Source: Quisquiliibacterium transsilvanicum
Lineage (GTDB): Bacteria; Pseudomonadota; Gammaproteobacteria; Burkholderiales; Burkholderiaceae_E
Length of the DNA: 64,000 nucleotides
Direction of reading: 5' to 3'
Assembly: GCF_014202215.1 (NCBI RefSeq)
Contig: NZ_JACHGB010000001.1
Span: 705,377-769,376, forward strand
Part shown: piece after piece, positions 50,692-59,903 of the stretch
Layout: every line of letters begins with the position of its first letter
Numbering within the stretch: position 1 is the first letter of the stretch
Program-made: the position numbers and the translations under genes
The notes under the pieces: model-generated
The model's database searches: none
What the model was told of the DNA's origin: nothing
The model's input: only the letters and a program-made list of their open reading frames with translations

Positions 50692-53430
50692 ATGTCAGAC
50701 AAGGCTCTCTCCTCCTCTTCGCGCGCCGAGCTGCGCGCGCTCAAGTGGTTCACGCTCACGCCCGCCCTGGGCCTGATCCTGTTCGCGCTGCTGATCGCGG
50801 GCTTCCTCTGGTACCTGAACCGGGTGGGCCTCGATCAGCAGCGCCAGACACTCTATCGCGACATCGAATGGGCGCAGCAGTCGATCCGGCTCGCGCTGCG
50901 GGAGGACCAGGACGCGATCGTCGCCTCGGCGCCCGACTGGGCGCTTGCCGACCAGCTCGAGGACACGCGGGCGCGCGGCCGCGAATTCCTGCAGCGCAGC
51001 CCCGACGTGATGTACCTGGCCCGCGTCACCCCGGACCGCAAGGTGCTCTGGATGCTGCCCGGCCGCGGTGTGGTCAGCGTCACGCGCAACCGCACCCCGG
51101 GCGCCCAGATCGAAGACTCCGCCGGCTACAACGTCTTCCACGAGGCCCGCGCCAGCCGAAGCCCTGCGTTCAGCGAGCCCTTCCTGGGCGAGGACAATGA
51201 GCTCACGGTGGAACTGCACGTGCCCATCCTGCGCGAAGGCGTCTTCTCGGGCACCGTGGTCGCCGGCTACTCGCTGAGCCGGCTGCTGACCGAAGCGCTG
51301 TCGCCGGAAGTCCGGGAGCGCTACCAGATCCACCTGGTCGACCAGGGCGGCAACCCGCTGGTGAGCACCTCGCCGCGCACCATCCACGAAACGAACCTGG
51401 GCTACGAGCTGCCGCTCGACCCCCCAGGCCACGGCATCCGGCTGCGCGCCTTCGCATTCGACACCCGGCCCAGCCTGGTCCGCAGCAGCCTGGTCGTGGT
51501 CGTGATCGGACTGTCGATCGCCAGCGCGGTGAGCCTGCTGCTGCTCTGGCGCCATTCGCGCCGGCGCATCGCCGCCGAGGCCGAGCGCGACCGGCTGTTC
51601 GAGTTCTCGCAGGACCTGATGTGCGTGTTCGACGAGCAGGGCAACTTCCTGCGGATGAACCCCGCGTTCGACCACTTCTTCGGCCCGGACGGCTCCAGCA
51701 GGCACCTGCTGGACCTGGTGCACCCGGAAGACCGGGAAGAGGTGCGCCTGGCCCTGGCGCAGGCCGCCGGCCCGCGCACCGGCGCCATCGAATCGATCGC
51801 GATCAGCTTCGAGGCGCGCTTCGCGGGCACCACCCAGTGGCGCTGGCTCCACTGGTCCGCGCGCAGCGACAGCAGCAAGCGCGGCCTCATGTGGTACGCG
51901 GTCGCCCACGACGTCACCAAGCGGCGCAACGCCGAAACCGCCCTCGCCGCCGAGACCTCCTTCCGGCAGGCGATGGAAGACTCCATGCTCACCGGCATGC
52001 GCGCCTTCGACATGGAGGGGCGCGTCACCTACGTGAACCCGGCCTTCTGCGAGATCGTCGGCTACGACGCCAGCGAGCTGCTGGGCGCAGTGCCGCCCTA
52101 CCTCTACTGGAACCGCCAGGACCCGTCCGCCGACCAGCAGGCACTGGCCACGGTCCTCGAAGGCAAGGCCCCTGCCAGCGGCTTCCAGGGCACGGTACAC
52201 CGCAAGGACGGCAGCGTGCGCTTCGTGCGGATGTATGTGTCGCCGCTGGTGGCCCGCGACGGCACCCAGACGGGCTGGATGACGTCGATGACCGACATCT
52301 CCGAGCCCAAGCGCATCCGCGAGGAGCTGGCTGCAGCGCACGAGCGCTTCACCACGGTGCTCGACGAACTCGAAGCTGCGGTGTGCGTGCTGCCGCCCGC
52401 CACCGGCCCCGGCACGACGCCTGCCGACCACATCGCACCGCTGTTCACCAACCGCACCTTCCGCCACCTCTTCGAGCATGCGGCCGATTTCTCGCCGCTG
52501 CTGAAGGCCACCGAGGACTCGGCGCCGGGCTGGCTGCCGCGCGAAGTGCTGCTGCCCCGCCTGGGCCGCTGGTACGAGGTGCGCGCCCGCCGCATCCGCT
52601 GGGTGGACGGGCGGCCGGTGCGCATGGTGGTGGCCACCGACGTCAGCCGCCGCCACGAGGCGGAGGAACAGCACCGCAGGCAGGACGAAAAGCTGCAGCG
52701 CACCTCGCGCCTGGTCACCATGGGCGAGATGGCGTCTTCGCTCGCCCACGAACTGAACCAGCCGCTGACCGCGATCGCCAACTACTGCATGGGCCTGTCC
52801 GCGCGAATCCGTACCCGCGTGGCCGCCGGCGCCGAGCTCGACGCCGATGAAATGCTGCAGGCGCTGGGCAAGACCGCCGCGCAGGCGGAGCGCGCCGGCA
52901 TGGTCATCCGCCGCATCCGCGAGTTCGTCAAGCGCAGTGAGCCCGAGCGCCGGCACTGCGAGGTCGAGAAGATCGTCGCCGACGCGATCGGCCTGGCCGA
53001 GATCGACGCCCAGCGCCTGGGCGTGCGCATCGAGATCGACCTGCCGCCGGAGCCGCCGACCCTCAACGTCGACCCCATCCTGATCGAGCAGGTGCTGCTC
53101 AACCTGGCCAAGAACGGCATCGACGCGATGCGCAACGCGACCGCGCCGGTGCTGCGCGTCTCGGTGCGGGTGCTCGGCGGCGCAATCGACTTCGCGGTGG
53201 CCGACGTCGGGCCCGGACTCACCCCGGAAGCCCGCGCCAAGCTCTTCGAGCCCTTCTTCACCACCAAGGCCGAAGGCATGGGCATGGGGCTGAACATCTG
53301 CCGCTCGATCATCGAATCGCACCAGGGCCGCCTCTGGGCCGAGACCAACGAATGGGGCGGCTGCACCTTCCGCTTCACCCTCCCGCTGGGCACCGCCGGC
53401 GCAAGCACCAGGGTGGCCAGGGCCGCCTGA
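50692..53430 (+). CDS. Multi-PAS sensor histidine kinase (FixL-type output)
   Basis: 912 residues. Membrane helix about 24-44, periplasmic sensor (to about 262), second helix about 263-286, then PAS domains around 300-420 (FEFSQDLMCVFDEQGNFLRMNPAFDHFFG), 425-545 (FDMEGRVTYVNPAFCEIVGYDASELLG) and a degenerate third around 560-660. HisKA with His686 in SSLAHELNQPLTAIANY; HATPase N box (LLNLAKNGIDAM), FFTTKAEGMGMGLNICRSI. The family is FixL/DctB-like. The response regulator gene follows after 23 bp. Divergent from aceE; homologous kinase-regulator pairs adjoin aceE in other Burkholderiales, suggesting pyruvate or carbon-state sensing (inference). Confidence 0.92.
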   Translation: MSDKALSSSSRAELRALKWFTLTPALGLILFALLIAGFLWYLNRVGLDQQRQTLYRDIEWAQQSIRLALREDQDAIVASAPDWALADQLEDTRARGREFLQRSPDVMYLARVTPDRKVLWMLPGRGVVSVTRNRTPGAQIEDSAGYNVFHEARASRSPAFSEPFLGEDNELTVELHVPILREGVFSGTVVAGYSLSRLLTEALSPEVRERYQIHLVDQGGNPLVSTSPRTIHETNLGYELPLDPPGHGIRLRAFAFDTRPSLVRSSLVVVVIGLSIASAVSLLLLWRHSRRRIAAEAERDRLFEFSQDLMCVFDEQGNFLRMNPAFDHFFGPDGSSRHLLDLVHPEDREEVRLALAQAAGPRTGAIESIAISFEARFAGTTQWRWLHWSARSDSSKRGLMWYAVAHDVTKRRNAETALAAETSFRQAMEDSMLTGMRAFDMEGRVTYVNPAFCEIVGYDASELLGAVPPYLYWNRQDPSADQQALATVLEGKAPASGFQGTVHRKDGSVRFVRMYVSPLVARDGTQTGWMTSMTDISEPKRIREELAAAHERFTTVLDELEAAVCVLPPATGPGTTPADHIAPLFTNRTFRHLFEHAADFSPLLKATEDSAPGWLPREVLLPRLGRWYEVRARRIRWVDGRPVRMVVATDVSRRHEAEEQHRRQDEKLQRTSRLVTMGEMASSLAHELNQPLTAIANYCMGLSARIRTRVAAGAELDADEMLQALGKTAAQAERAGMVIRRIREFVKRSEPERRHCEVEKIVADAIGLAEIDAQRLGVRIEIDLPPEPPTLNVDPILIEQVLLNLAKNGIDAMRNATAPVLRVSVRVLGGAIDFAVADVGPGLTPEARAKLFEPFFTTKAEGMGMGLNICRSIIESHQGRLWAETNEWGGCTFRFTLPLGTAGASTRVARAA

Positions 53431-53453
53431 CCATCCCTCCCGAAAAGCACGAC

Positions 53454-54098
53454 ATGAGCCAGACCCCCTCCTCCACGCCGCCCGATTCCATCGTCTACAT
53501 CGTCGACGACGACGAGGCGGTGCGCGACTCCCTGCAGTGGCTGCTCGAAGCCAACGGCTTCGGCGCCCGCTCATTCGCCAGCGCCGAGGACTTCCTCGCA
53601 ATGCTGCGCGCGGGCTCCGGCCCGGCGGCGGTCTCCTGCCTGGTCCTGGACGTCAGGATGCCTGGGATGACCGGCCCCGAGCTGCACGACGAGCTGGTGC
53701 GCAGCGGCTACCGCCTGCCGCTGATCTTCATCACCGGCCATGGCGACGTGCCGATGGCGGTGGCGAGCATGAAGAAGGGCGCCGTGGACTTCCTCGAGAA
53801 GCCCTTCAACGATGCGCAACTGTGCGCGCTGGTGCGCCAGAGCCTGGACAGCGCCGGCCGCGCCCACGAGCAGGGCAGCGCGGAGCGCGCCGCAACCGAG
53901 CGGCTGGAGCGACTGACCTCGCGCGAGCGCCAGGTGCTCGACCTGATCGTGGCCGGCCGCCTGAACAAGCAGATCGCCGACGATCTCGGCATCAGCATCA
54001 AGACGGTGGAAGCGCATCGCGCCAACATCATGGACAAGCTGGACGCGCGCACCATGGCCGACCTGATGAAGACTGCGCTGCGCGCAACAGGCAGGTAA
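53454..54098 (+). CDS. FixJ/NarL-type response regulator
   Basis: 214 residues. Receiver with acidic DDD (18-20), phosphoacceptor Asp66 in LVLDVRMPG, Thr/Lys switch (FITGHGD, DFLEKPFND). C-terminal LuxR-type helix-turn-helix: LTSRERQVLDLIVAGRLNKQIADDLGISIKTVEAHRANIMDKL. Closest architecture is FixJ/TtrR. Partner of the upstream kinase, 23 bp away. Targets are unknown; the repeats between the kinase gene and aceE are candidates. Confidence 0.92.
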   Translation: MSQTPSSTPPDSIVYIVDDDEAVRDSLQWLLEANGFGARSFASAEDFLAMLRAGSGPAAVSCLVLDVRMPGMTGPELHDELVRSGYRLPLIFITGHGDVPMAVASMKKGAVDFLEKPFNDAQLCALVRQSLDSAGRAHEQGSAERAATERLERLTSRERQVLDLIVAGRLNKQIADDLGISIKTVEAHRANIMDKLDARTMADLMKTALRATGR

Positions 54099-54113
54099 TT
54101 TTGCCCCCCAGGC

Positions 54114-54144
54114 TTGCGCACGCTGCCAATGCTTATGCTATAGT
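54114..54144 (+). promoter_or_regulatory. Probable promoter of tRNA-Arg
   Basis: TTGCGC (54114-54119) and TATAGT (54139-54144), spacer 19 bp; the -10 is followed by TCGAGG, resembling the context of the tRNA-Ser -10 box. The first tRNA base is 13 nt downstream. Confidence 0.5.
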
Positions 54145-54156
54145 TCGAGGCTCAGC

Positions 54157-54233
54157 GCGCCCGTAGCTCAGATGGATAGAGTACCTGGCTACGAACCAGG
54201 TGGTCGGAGGTTCGAATCCTTCCGGGCGCGCCA
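54157..54233 (+). tRNA. tRNA-Arg (anticodon ACG)
   Basis: Acceptor GCGCCCG pairs with CGGGCGC; anticodon arm CCTGG-CTACGAA-CCAGG with ACG (wobble A converted to inosine by TadA in most bacteria), reading CGU/CGC/CGA. T-arm GGAGGTTCGAATCC. Discriminator G followed by encoded CCA. 77 nt. Confidence 0.97.
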
Positions 54234-54240
54234 CAGTACC

Positions 54241-54273
54241 CAGAAAGCCGGCTCGCGCCGGCTTTCTGCTTTT
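54241..54273 (+). terminator. Intrinsic terminator of tRNA-Arg
   Basis: Perfect 12-bp stem CAGAAAGCCGGC / GCCGGCTTTCTG with a TCGC tetraloop (54241-54268), followed by CTTTT. Also positioned to stop transcripts of the convergent iorB-like gene. Confidence 0.85.
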
Positions 54274-54295
54274 CTGCTCGCGTTTCTGCTCGCCA

Positions 54296-56590
54296 TCACG
54301 CCAGCTGCCCCCGGATCGGCAGGCTGCGGATCCGTTTGCCGGTGGCCGCGTGGATCGCGTTGCACAGCGCCGGGGCCACGGGTGGCACGCCCGGCTCGCC
54401 GACGCCTCCCAGCGGACTGTCATAGCCGGTGGGAATCACCAGGTGGGTGCGGATGTCCCGCGGCGCCTCGTCGATGCGGGCGATCGTGTAGTCGTGGAAG
54501 TTGCTCTGCTCCACGCGCCCGCGCCGGAAGCTGATCTCGCCGGTCATGGCCAGGCTGAGTCCCTGGATCACCGCACCCTCAAGTTGCGAGCGCACGCGGT
54601 CGGGGTTGATCACCGCGCCGCAGTCGATCGCGATGTCCACGCGCGGCACCCGCACTTCCCCCTTCGGTCCCACCGCCACCTCGACGACCGCCGCGGCATA
54701 GCTGACGAAGCTGCGGTGTGCCGCGATGCCAAGGCCATGCCCCTTGGGTAGCCTGCGCCCCCAGCCTGCCTCGCTGGCCACCCGCTCGATCACGCGGCGC
54801 AGGCGCCCCGTGTCGAAGGGATAGCGCTTGGGATCCTCTCCGTAGAGCCATCCGTCTGACATCTCGGCCGCGTCGATCGAGCGGTCCGGGCCCAGGAGCT
54901 CGATCAGGTAATCCTTCGGGTCGCGCCCGGCCGCAGCGGCAAGCTCCGCAGCGAAGCTCTGGATCGCGAACGCATGCGGGATGTTGGACACCGAACGGAA
55001 CCAGCCGATCCGCGTGTGCGCCTCGGCCTCCGGGTTCTCGACCCGCAGGTTGGGGATTGCGAAGGGCACGTCGACCGCGCCCATGCCGAGCTCGAATGGC
55101 GCCTCGTTCTTCGCGCCGGGCACGAAGATCGAGAGGATCGTCGGCGCCACCGTGCGGTGCAGCCAGGCGACCGGCCTGCCCGAGGCATCCAGCCCGGCCT
55201 CGATCCGCTCCACCGACGCGGTATGGAAGAAGCCGTGGTGCAGGTCGTCGTCGCGGGTGAAGGTCAGCTTGACCACGCGGCCGTCCATCGCCCGCGAGAG
55301 GATCGCGGCCTCGATCGCGAAGTCCGGCTTCGACTTCCGCCCGAAGCCGCCGCCCAGCAGCAGCGGGTGGACCATCACCTTTTCCATGGGCAGCCCGAGG
55401 CGCTTGCTCAGGTCGATGCGGATCGCCTCCGGGTTCTGCACGCTACACCAGATCTCGCAGCCCTCGGCAGTGACGCGCGCGGTGGCAGAGGGCGGCTCCA
55501 TCGTGGCATGCGCCAGGTGCGGGATGTAGTACGACGCCTCCACGCGGCGGGCCGCGCCGGCCAGCGCGGCATCCACCGAGCCCTGGTCGCGCACCACCTT
55601 GCCGGGTCGGCGCGCCGCAGCCTCGAGCGTCTCGCGATAGCGCGCCGAATCGTACTGGGCGTTGGGCCCTTCGTCCCACTCGATCTCGAGCAGGCCGCGC
55701 GCCTTGATCGCCGCGAAAGTGTTCTCAGCGATCACCGCAACCCCGCCCAGCGGCTGGAAGGCCGACGGGATGCCAGGGAAGTCGATCGGCAGCACCTTGA
55801 GCACGCCGGGCACCCGTTCGGCCCGCGACGAATCGAAGCGCTTGAGCCGGGCGCCGTAGACGGGCGGGCGGGCCACCACCGCGAAGGCCATGCCCCTGGC
55901 CCAGGAGTCGATGCCGTAGCGCGCCTTGCCAGTGGTGATCTCCACGTTGTCCACCAGGCCCATGCCTTCCTTGCCGATGTAGCGGAAGCGCTCCACGGGC
56001 TTGAACGAGAGGGTTTCGCGCGCAGGCACCTGGCGCGCCGACGCCCCCTTGGCCAGCTCGCCGAAGCCCAGGCGCCGGCCGCTGGGCGCATGCACCAGCG
56101 CATGGTTGTCGGCGCGCACCTCCGCCAGCGGCACCCGCCAGCGCGACGCCGCCTCCTCCTCGAGCATGCGGCGCGCCGACGCGCCGATCCGGCGCAGCGC
56201 GTCGAAATGGTGGCGCATGCTGCGCGAGCCGTCAGTGTTCTGGTTGCCGTAGCGCGCCTCGTCGCCCGGCGACTGGCCGACCTGCACCCGCGACAGCTCC
56301 GCCTCCAGTTCGTCGGCGACCACCATCGCCCAGCTGGTGCGCACGCCCTGCCCCATCTCGGCGCGGTGACACAGCAGCGTGACCAGGCCGTCCTCGCCGA
56401 TCGACAGGAACACCTTCGGATCGTCCTTCAACCCGCCGCTCATCGCGTGCGCGCCGTACTTCTTCGGCTCGGCGGCCAGCGCCCCGGGCAGGCCGGACGC
56501 AAGCACGAGAGACCCGGCCGCCACGCCCTGCAGGAATCCGCGCCGGCTCAGGTTGAGCACCTGCGATGCATCCTGGACACGCATGCTCAT
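54296..56590 (-). CDS. Molybdenum hydroxylase large subunit (IorB / aldehyde-oxidase type)
   Basis: 764 residues. Tat signal with RR at 16-17 (LSRRGFLQGVAAGSLVLASGLPGALAA). Xanthine-oxidase-family molybdopterin domains: FLSIGEDGLVTLLCHRAEMGQGVRTSWAMVVADELEA, VHPLLLGGGFGRKS, and the catalytic Glu in LGGVGEPGVPPVAPALCNAI. This single-chain Moco subunit plus a small 2Fe-2S subunit, without a FAD subunit, is the isoquinoline 1-oxidoreductase arrangement; electrons probably go to a cytochrome or quinone. Substrate unknown (aldehyde or N-heterocycle). Start ATG overlaps the small-subunit stop as ATGA. Confidence 0.9.
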   Translation of the reverse strand: MSMRVQDASQVLNLSRRGFLQGVAAGSLVLASGLPGALAAEPKKYGAHAMSGGLKDDPKVFLSIGEDGLVTLLCHRAEMGQGVRTSWAMVVADELEAELSRVQVGQSPGDEARYGNQNTDGSRSMRHHFDALRRIGASARRMLEEEAASRWRVPLAEVRADNHALVHAPSGRRLGFGELAKGASARQVPARETLSFKPVERFRYIGKEGMGLVDNVEITTGKARYGIDSWARGMAFAVVARPPVYGARLKRFDSSRAERVPGVLKVLPIDFPGIPSAFQPLGGVAVIAENTFAAIKARGLLEIEWDEGPNAQYDSARYRETLEAAARRPGKVVRDQGSVDAALAGAARRVEASYYIPHLAHATMEPPSATARVTAEGCEIWCSVQNPEAIRIDLSKRLGLPMEKVMVHPLLLGGGFGRKSKPDFAIEAAILSRAMDGRVVKLTFTRDDDLHHGFFHTASVERIEAGLDASGRPVAWLHRTVAPTILSIFVPGAKNEAPFELGMGAVDVPFAIPNLRVENPEAEAHTRIGWFRSVSNIPHAFAIQSFAAELAAAAGRDPKDYLIELLGPDRSIDAAEMSDGWLYGEDPKRYPFDTGRLRRVIERVASEAGWGRRLPKGHGLGIAAHRSFVSYAAAVVEVAVGPKGEVRVPRVDIAIDCGAVINPDRVRSQLEGAVIQGLSLAMTGEISFRRGRVEQSNFHDYTIARIDEAPRDIRTHLVIPTGYDSPLGGVGEPGVPPVAPALCNAIHAATGKRIRSLPIRGQLA

Positions 56591-57039
56591 GCCTCCTTCG
56601 AAGCGTGCCTGATCGCCGCACGCACGCGGGGGTAGGTGCCGCAGCGGCAGAGGTTGCCGCGCATCGCCTCGTCGATCTGCTCGTCGGTGGGCCGCGGGTT
56701 CGTCTTCAGCAGCGCGGCCGCCATCATGATCTGGCCGCTCTGGCAGTACCCGCACTGCGCGACGTTCAGGACGCGCCAAGCCTCCTGCACCGGATGATTG
56801 CCGTCGGGCGACAGGCCTTCGATCGTCGTGACCGCGCGCCCGTCGAGGCCGCGCATCGGCAGGGTGCAGGACAGCACCGGTTCGCCGTCCATCCAGACGG
56901 TGCAGACCCCGCACAGCCCCTGGCCGCAGCCGTACTTCGTGCCGGTCATGCCGGCGAGATCGCGCAGGTACCAGAGCAACGGCATGTCGGGATCGCCATC
57001 GAAGCGATGCGGCTGGCCGTTCACCGAGAAATTCGTCAT
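56587..57039 (-). CDS. Molybdenum hydroxylase 2Fe-2S small subunit (IorA type)
   Basis: 150 residues. N-terminal plant-type 2Fe-2S domain with CGQGLCGVCTVWMDGEPVLSC and C-terminal helical 2Fe-2S domain with CGYCQSGQIM and CRCGTY; all eight cluster cysteines are present. Relays electrons from the Moco subunit. Lies directly upstream of the large subunit with a 4-bp ATGA overlap. Start ATG 57039; divergent from the lipoprotein hydrolase. Confidence 0.93.
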   Translation of the reverse strand: MTNFSVNGQPHRFDGDPDMPLLWYLRDLAGMTGTKYGCGQGLCGVCTVWMDGEPVLSCTLPMRGLDGRAVTTIEGLSPDGNHPVQEAWRVLNVAQCGYCQSGQIMMAAALLKTNPRPTDEQIDEAMRGNLCRCGTYPRVRAAIRHASKEA

Positions 57040-57269
57040 GGATCTCTCCTCACCTCAGGCTCATTTCGTGATCCCGCGCAACGTAACCCACGCGCGCCGG
57101 CGAAGGGAAGCCCCTGCGGAGCCGGCGCAGGCCGGAAAGCGCAGCCCTCGGGAAATCCCTTGCCACCGGCAGATCGGCCACCGGAGCGGGGCCGCCTTGG
57201 GTAGCATCGTTGCAGCCTCGCGCGGGCTGGCCGCGCGGGCGCATCAAAAAAATGAACCCGGAGACCAAC

Positions 57270-58721
57270 ATGCACCCCTACCCCGCACTCAGATTGTCGG
57301 CGCTCGCCCTGGCGGTCGTCGGCGCGCTCGCCGCCTGCAGCAGCGGCGGCGACGGCGATCCCGCCCCGGTTCCCGAAGCTCCCCGTCCCCAGGACGCCCG
57401 CGTCTACGCTCCGGCGGAGGCTGCGGCAACCACCTTCGCCGCGATGGCGGCGGCGCCGACCGACACGGTCGACATGAGCACCACCAGCCGCTGGGCTGGC
57501 GTGCTCGGCGGGGCGTCCTATCGCATCGAGGTGCCGGCCAACTGGAACGGCAAGCTGGTCATGTACGCGCATGGCTACCGCGGCACCGGCAGCGCGCTCA
57601 CCGTGAGCGACCCGAGCATCCGCCGCCACCTGATCCAGAACGGCTACGCCTGGGCGGCTTCGAGCTACAGCCGCAACCACTACGACGTGCGCGCCGGCGT
57701 CGAGGACACCAACGCGCTCGCGCTCCAGTTCACGAAGATCGCCGCGGCCAATTCCCGCCCGCTCCCCGAGCCCTCGCGCCTGTACATCACCGGCCACTCG
57801 ATGGGCGGTCACGTCACCGGCGCGGCGATCGACGAGGAAGCGCAGACCACGGCCAACAACCGGGTCCGCTACCACGGCGCGGTGCCGATGTGCGGGGTGA
57901 TGGGCGACACCGAGCTCTTCAACCAGTTCGCTGCGATGCAGGTCACCGCCCAGGCGATCGCCGGCGTGCCCAGCTATCCGTTCCAGAAGTGGTCGGAGAT
58001 CAGCGGGCTGGTCACCAGCACCCTGTTCCAGACCTTCCCGGGCACGCCCACGGTCACCGGCCAGAAATACCTGTCGGTGCTGCAGAACATCACCGGCGGT
58101 GTGCGCCCGATGTTCGACCTGGGCATCGCCGTCGGCGGCAGCTTCCCGTCGGCCTGGGGCACCTTCGGCGGCGACGGCACCATCAGCGGCATCCTGAATC
58201 ACAACGTGCTCGACACCACCGGCTACACCTACACGATCACCGGTGACGCGGCCGGCTCGACCGCGCTGAACGCGGCGGTGCAGAAGGTGTCACCGGAGCC
58301 GGACGCCAACCGGCTGCGCACCGACGGCCTTCGCTGGGTGCCCAAGGTGAACGGCGACTTCAGGATTCCCGTCGTGTCGATCCACACGCTGGGCGATCTG
58401 TTCGTGCCCTTCAGCATGCAGCAGACCTTCCGCCAGCGCACCGACGCCAAGGGCAACGGCGCATGGCTGGTGCAGCGCGCGATCCGCGGCGCGAGCCACT
58501 GCGACTTTACGGTTGCAGAGCAGGTCGATGCCTTCGAGGCGATGGTCCGGTGGGAGCGCGACGGCATCAAGCCGGCCGGGGATGACGTGGTGACGCCGGC
58601 CACCGTGGCGGCGCCGACCTTTGGCTGCGCGTTCACCGACAACACGATCGGCCCGGACGACGGCGGCACGGTGCGGGCGCTTCGGCCGGTCATCCTGGCG
58701 AACTCGGCCTCCTGCTCCTGA
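57270..58721 (+). CDS. Lipoprotein serine hydrolase (alpha/beta fold)
   Basis: 483 residues. Lipoprotein signal with lipobox LAAC (Cys23), then a Ser/Gly/Asp linker. Hydrolase domain: MYAHGYRGTG (oxyanion loop), GHSMGGH with nucleophile Ser177, and a late GASHCDF with the candidate His. The distance between Ser and His (about 240 residues) leaves room for a large lid. Likely an outer-membrane or periplasm-facing esterase/lipase or peptidase; substrate unknown. Start chosen at ATG 57270 because GGAG (57260-57263) sits 6 nt before it; ATG 57252 in frame is the alternative. Confidence 0.8.
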   Translation: MHPYPALRLSALALAVVGALAACSSGGDGDPAPVPEAPRPQDARVYAPAEAAATTFAAMAAAPTDTVDMSTTSRWAGVLGGASYRIEVPANWNGKLVMYAHGYRGTGSALTVSDPSIRRHLIQNGYAWAASSYSRNHYDVRAGVEDTNALALQFTKIAAANSRPLPEPSRLYITGHSMGGHVTGAAIDEEAQTTANNRVRYHGAVPMCGVMGDTELFNQFAAMQVTAQAIAGVPSYPFQKWSEISGLVTSTLFQTFPGTPTVTGQKYLSVLQNITGGVRPMFDLGIAVGGSFPSAWGTFGGDGTISGILNHNVLDTTGYTYTITGDAAGSTALNAAVQKVSPEPDANRLRTDGLRWVPKVNGDFRIPVVSIHTLGDLFVPFSMQQTFRQRTDAKGNGAWLVQRAIRGASHCDFTVAEQVDAFEAMVRWERDGIKPAGDDVVTPATVAAPTFGCAFTDNTIGPDDGGTVRALRPVILANSASCS

Positions 58722-58780
58722 TCGTCGAGAGGTGCGGGGCGTCCTGCCCCGCACCCCGACCGGGGGCATCCATCCACGGC

Positions 58781-58807
58781 GGCCCCGGTCGGCCCCGGTC
58801 GGCCCCA
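58781..58807. repeat. Short 10-bp tandem repeat
   Basis: 2.7 copies of CGGCCCCGGT between the lipoprotein hydrolase and the YdjM-like gene. Confidence 0.7.
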
Positions 58808-58843
58808 TGCGGGCCGGGCGCCACTGCGCTACCCTGCGCGCCC

Positions 58844-59872
58844 ATGGACTCCATCTCTCAATTCGCACTGGGCGCCGCCGTCGGCGTCGCCGTCATGGGC
58901 CGGCATACCGCGCCCTGGAAGGCCGCGCTGTGGGGCGGCGTCTGCGGCACCCTCCCGGACCTGGACGCGCTGATCGACCACGGCGATCCGGTCAGCAACA
59001 TGACGCTGCACCGGGCGCAGACCCATGCGCTGTTCTGGCAGACGCTGGCGGCGCCACTGCTGGCGGCCCTGGCGGGGGTCTTCGGCCGCGGCAGTTGTTC
59101 CTGGCGCGACGGCTTCGGGCGCAGGCTCCTCGCGGTCTGGCTGATACTGGTGACGCATGCGCTGCTCGACGCAATGACCGTCTACGGCACCCAGCTCGCA
59201 TTGCCCTTCAGCAACCATCCCTTCGGGGTGGGCAGCATCTTCATCATCGACCCGCTCTACACGATCCCGCTGCTGGTGGGACTGGCGGTCGCGGTGCGCG
59301 CGCGAAGGCCGGGGCACCTGACGTGGAACCTCGCGGGGCTCGCGCTTTCCACCGCCTACCTCGCCTGGAGCGCCGCGGCGCAGTGGCAGGTCACCGCCGC
59401 CGTCCGCGCGCAACTGGCAGGCGCCGCCGGCGCGCCGGTGGAGCGCGTGCTCGTGACGCCGGCGCCCTTCAACACGCTGCTGTGGCGGGTCGTGGTGATG
59501 CGCGAGCACGGCTACGACGAGGGCTTCGTCTCGCTGCTCGACCGGGGCCGCCCGGTGCGCTTCGACACCTTCCCCCGCGACGCGGCGCTGCACGGGCAGC
59601 TGCGCACGCTCGAGCCCGTTGCCCGCATCGCGTGGTTCACCAAGGGCTTCTTCAGCGTGAACGAGCGCGACGGCGTGGTGCGGATCACCGACCTGCGGAT
59701 GGGCCAGGAGCCGTTCTACGTCTTTTCGTTTGCAGTGGCGCGGCGGGCCAGCGAACCGGCGCCGATCACCCCGCCGCAATCCGCGGGAGGACGCGGCGGG
59801 CTGGACCCCTGGGCCTATCTGGGCTGGATCGCGAGGCGCAGCCTGGGCGCGGACCTCCCGCCGCCGCACTGA
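58844..59872 (+). CDS. YdjM-like inner-membrane metal-dependent hydrolase (DUF457)
   Basis: 342 residues. Starts DSISQFALGAAVGVAVMGRHT; family residues LPDLDAL and HRAQTHALFW (metal-binding Asp and His) plus THALLDAMTVYGTQLALPF are conserved. Four to five helices in the first 190 residues and a soluble C-terminal domain (VERVLVTPAPFNTLLWRVVVM...). E. coli YdjM is LexA-controlled; no LexA box is seen here. The DUF457/COG1988 activity on lipid-like or phospho substrates is unproven. Confidence 0.85.
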   Translation: MDSISQFALGAAVGVAVMGRHTAPWKAALWGGVCGTLPDLDALIDHGDPVSNMTLHRAQTHALFWQTLAAPLLAALAGVFGRGSCSWRDGFGRRLLAVWLILVTHALLDAMTVYGTQLALPFSNHPFGVGSIFIIDPLYTIPLLVGLAVAVRARRPGHLTWNLAGLALSTAYLAWSAAAQWQVTAAVRAQLAGAAGAPVERVLVTPAPFNTLLWRVVVMREHGYDEGFVSLLDRGRPVRFDTFPRDAALHGQLRTLEPVARIAWFTKGFFSVNERDGVVRITDLRMGQEPFYVFSFAVARRASEPAPITPPQSAGGRGGLDPWAYLGWIARRSLGADLPPPH

Positions 59873-59903
59873 ACGCGCGCGCCGCGCGGCGTAGACTGCG
59901 CCC

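Noticed and set aside
54157..54233. tRNA-Arg as an integration site of a genomic island
   Set aside because: No integrase gene and no second copy of the tRNA 3' end were seen between 54.3 and 64 kb.
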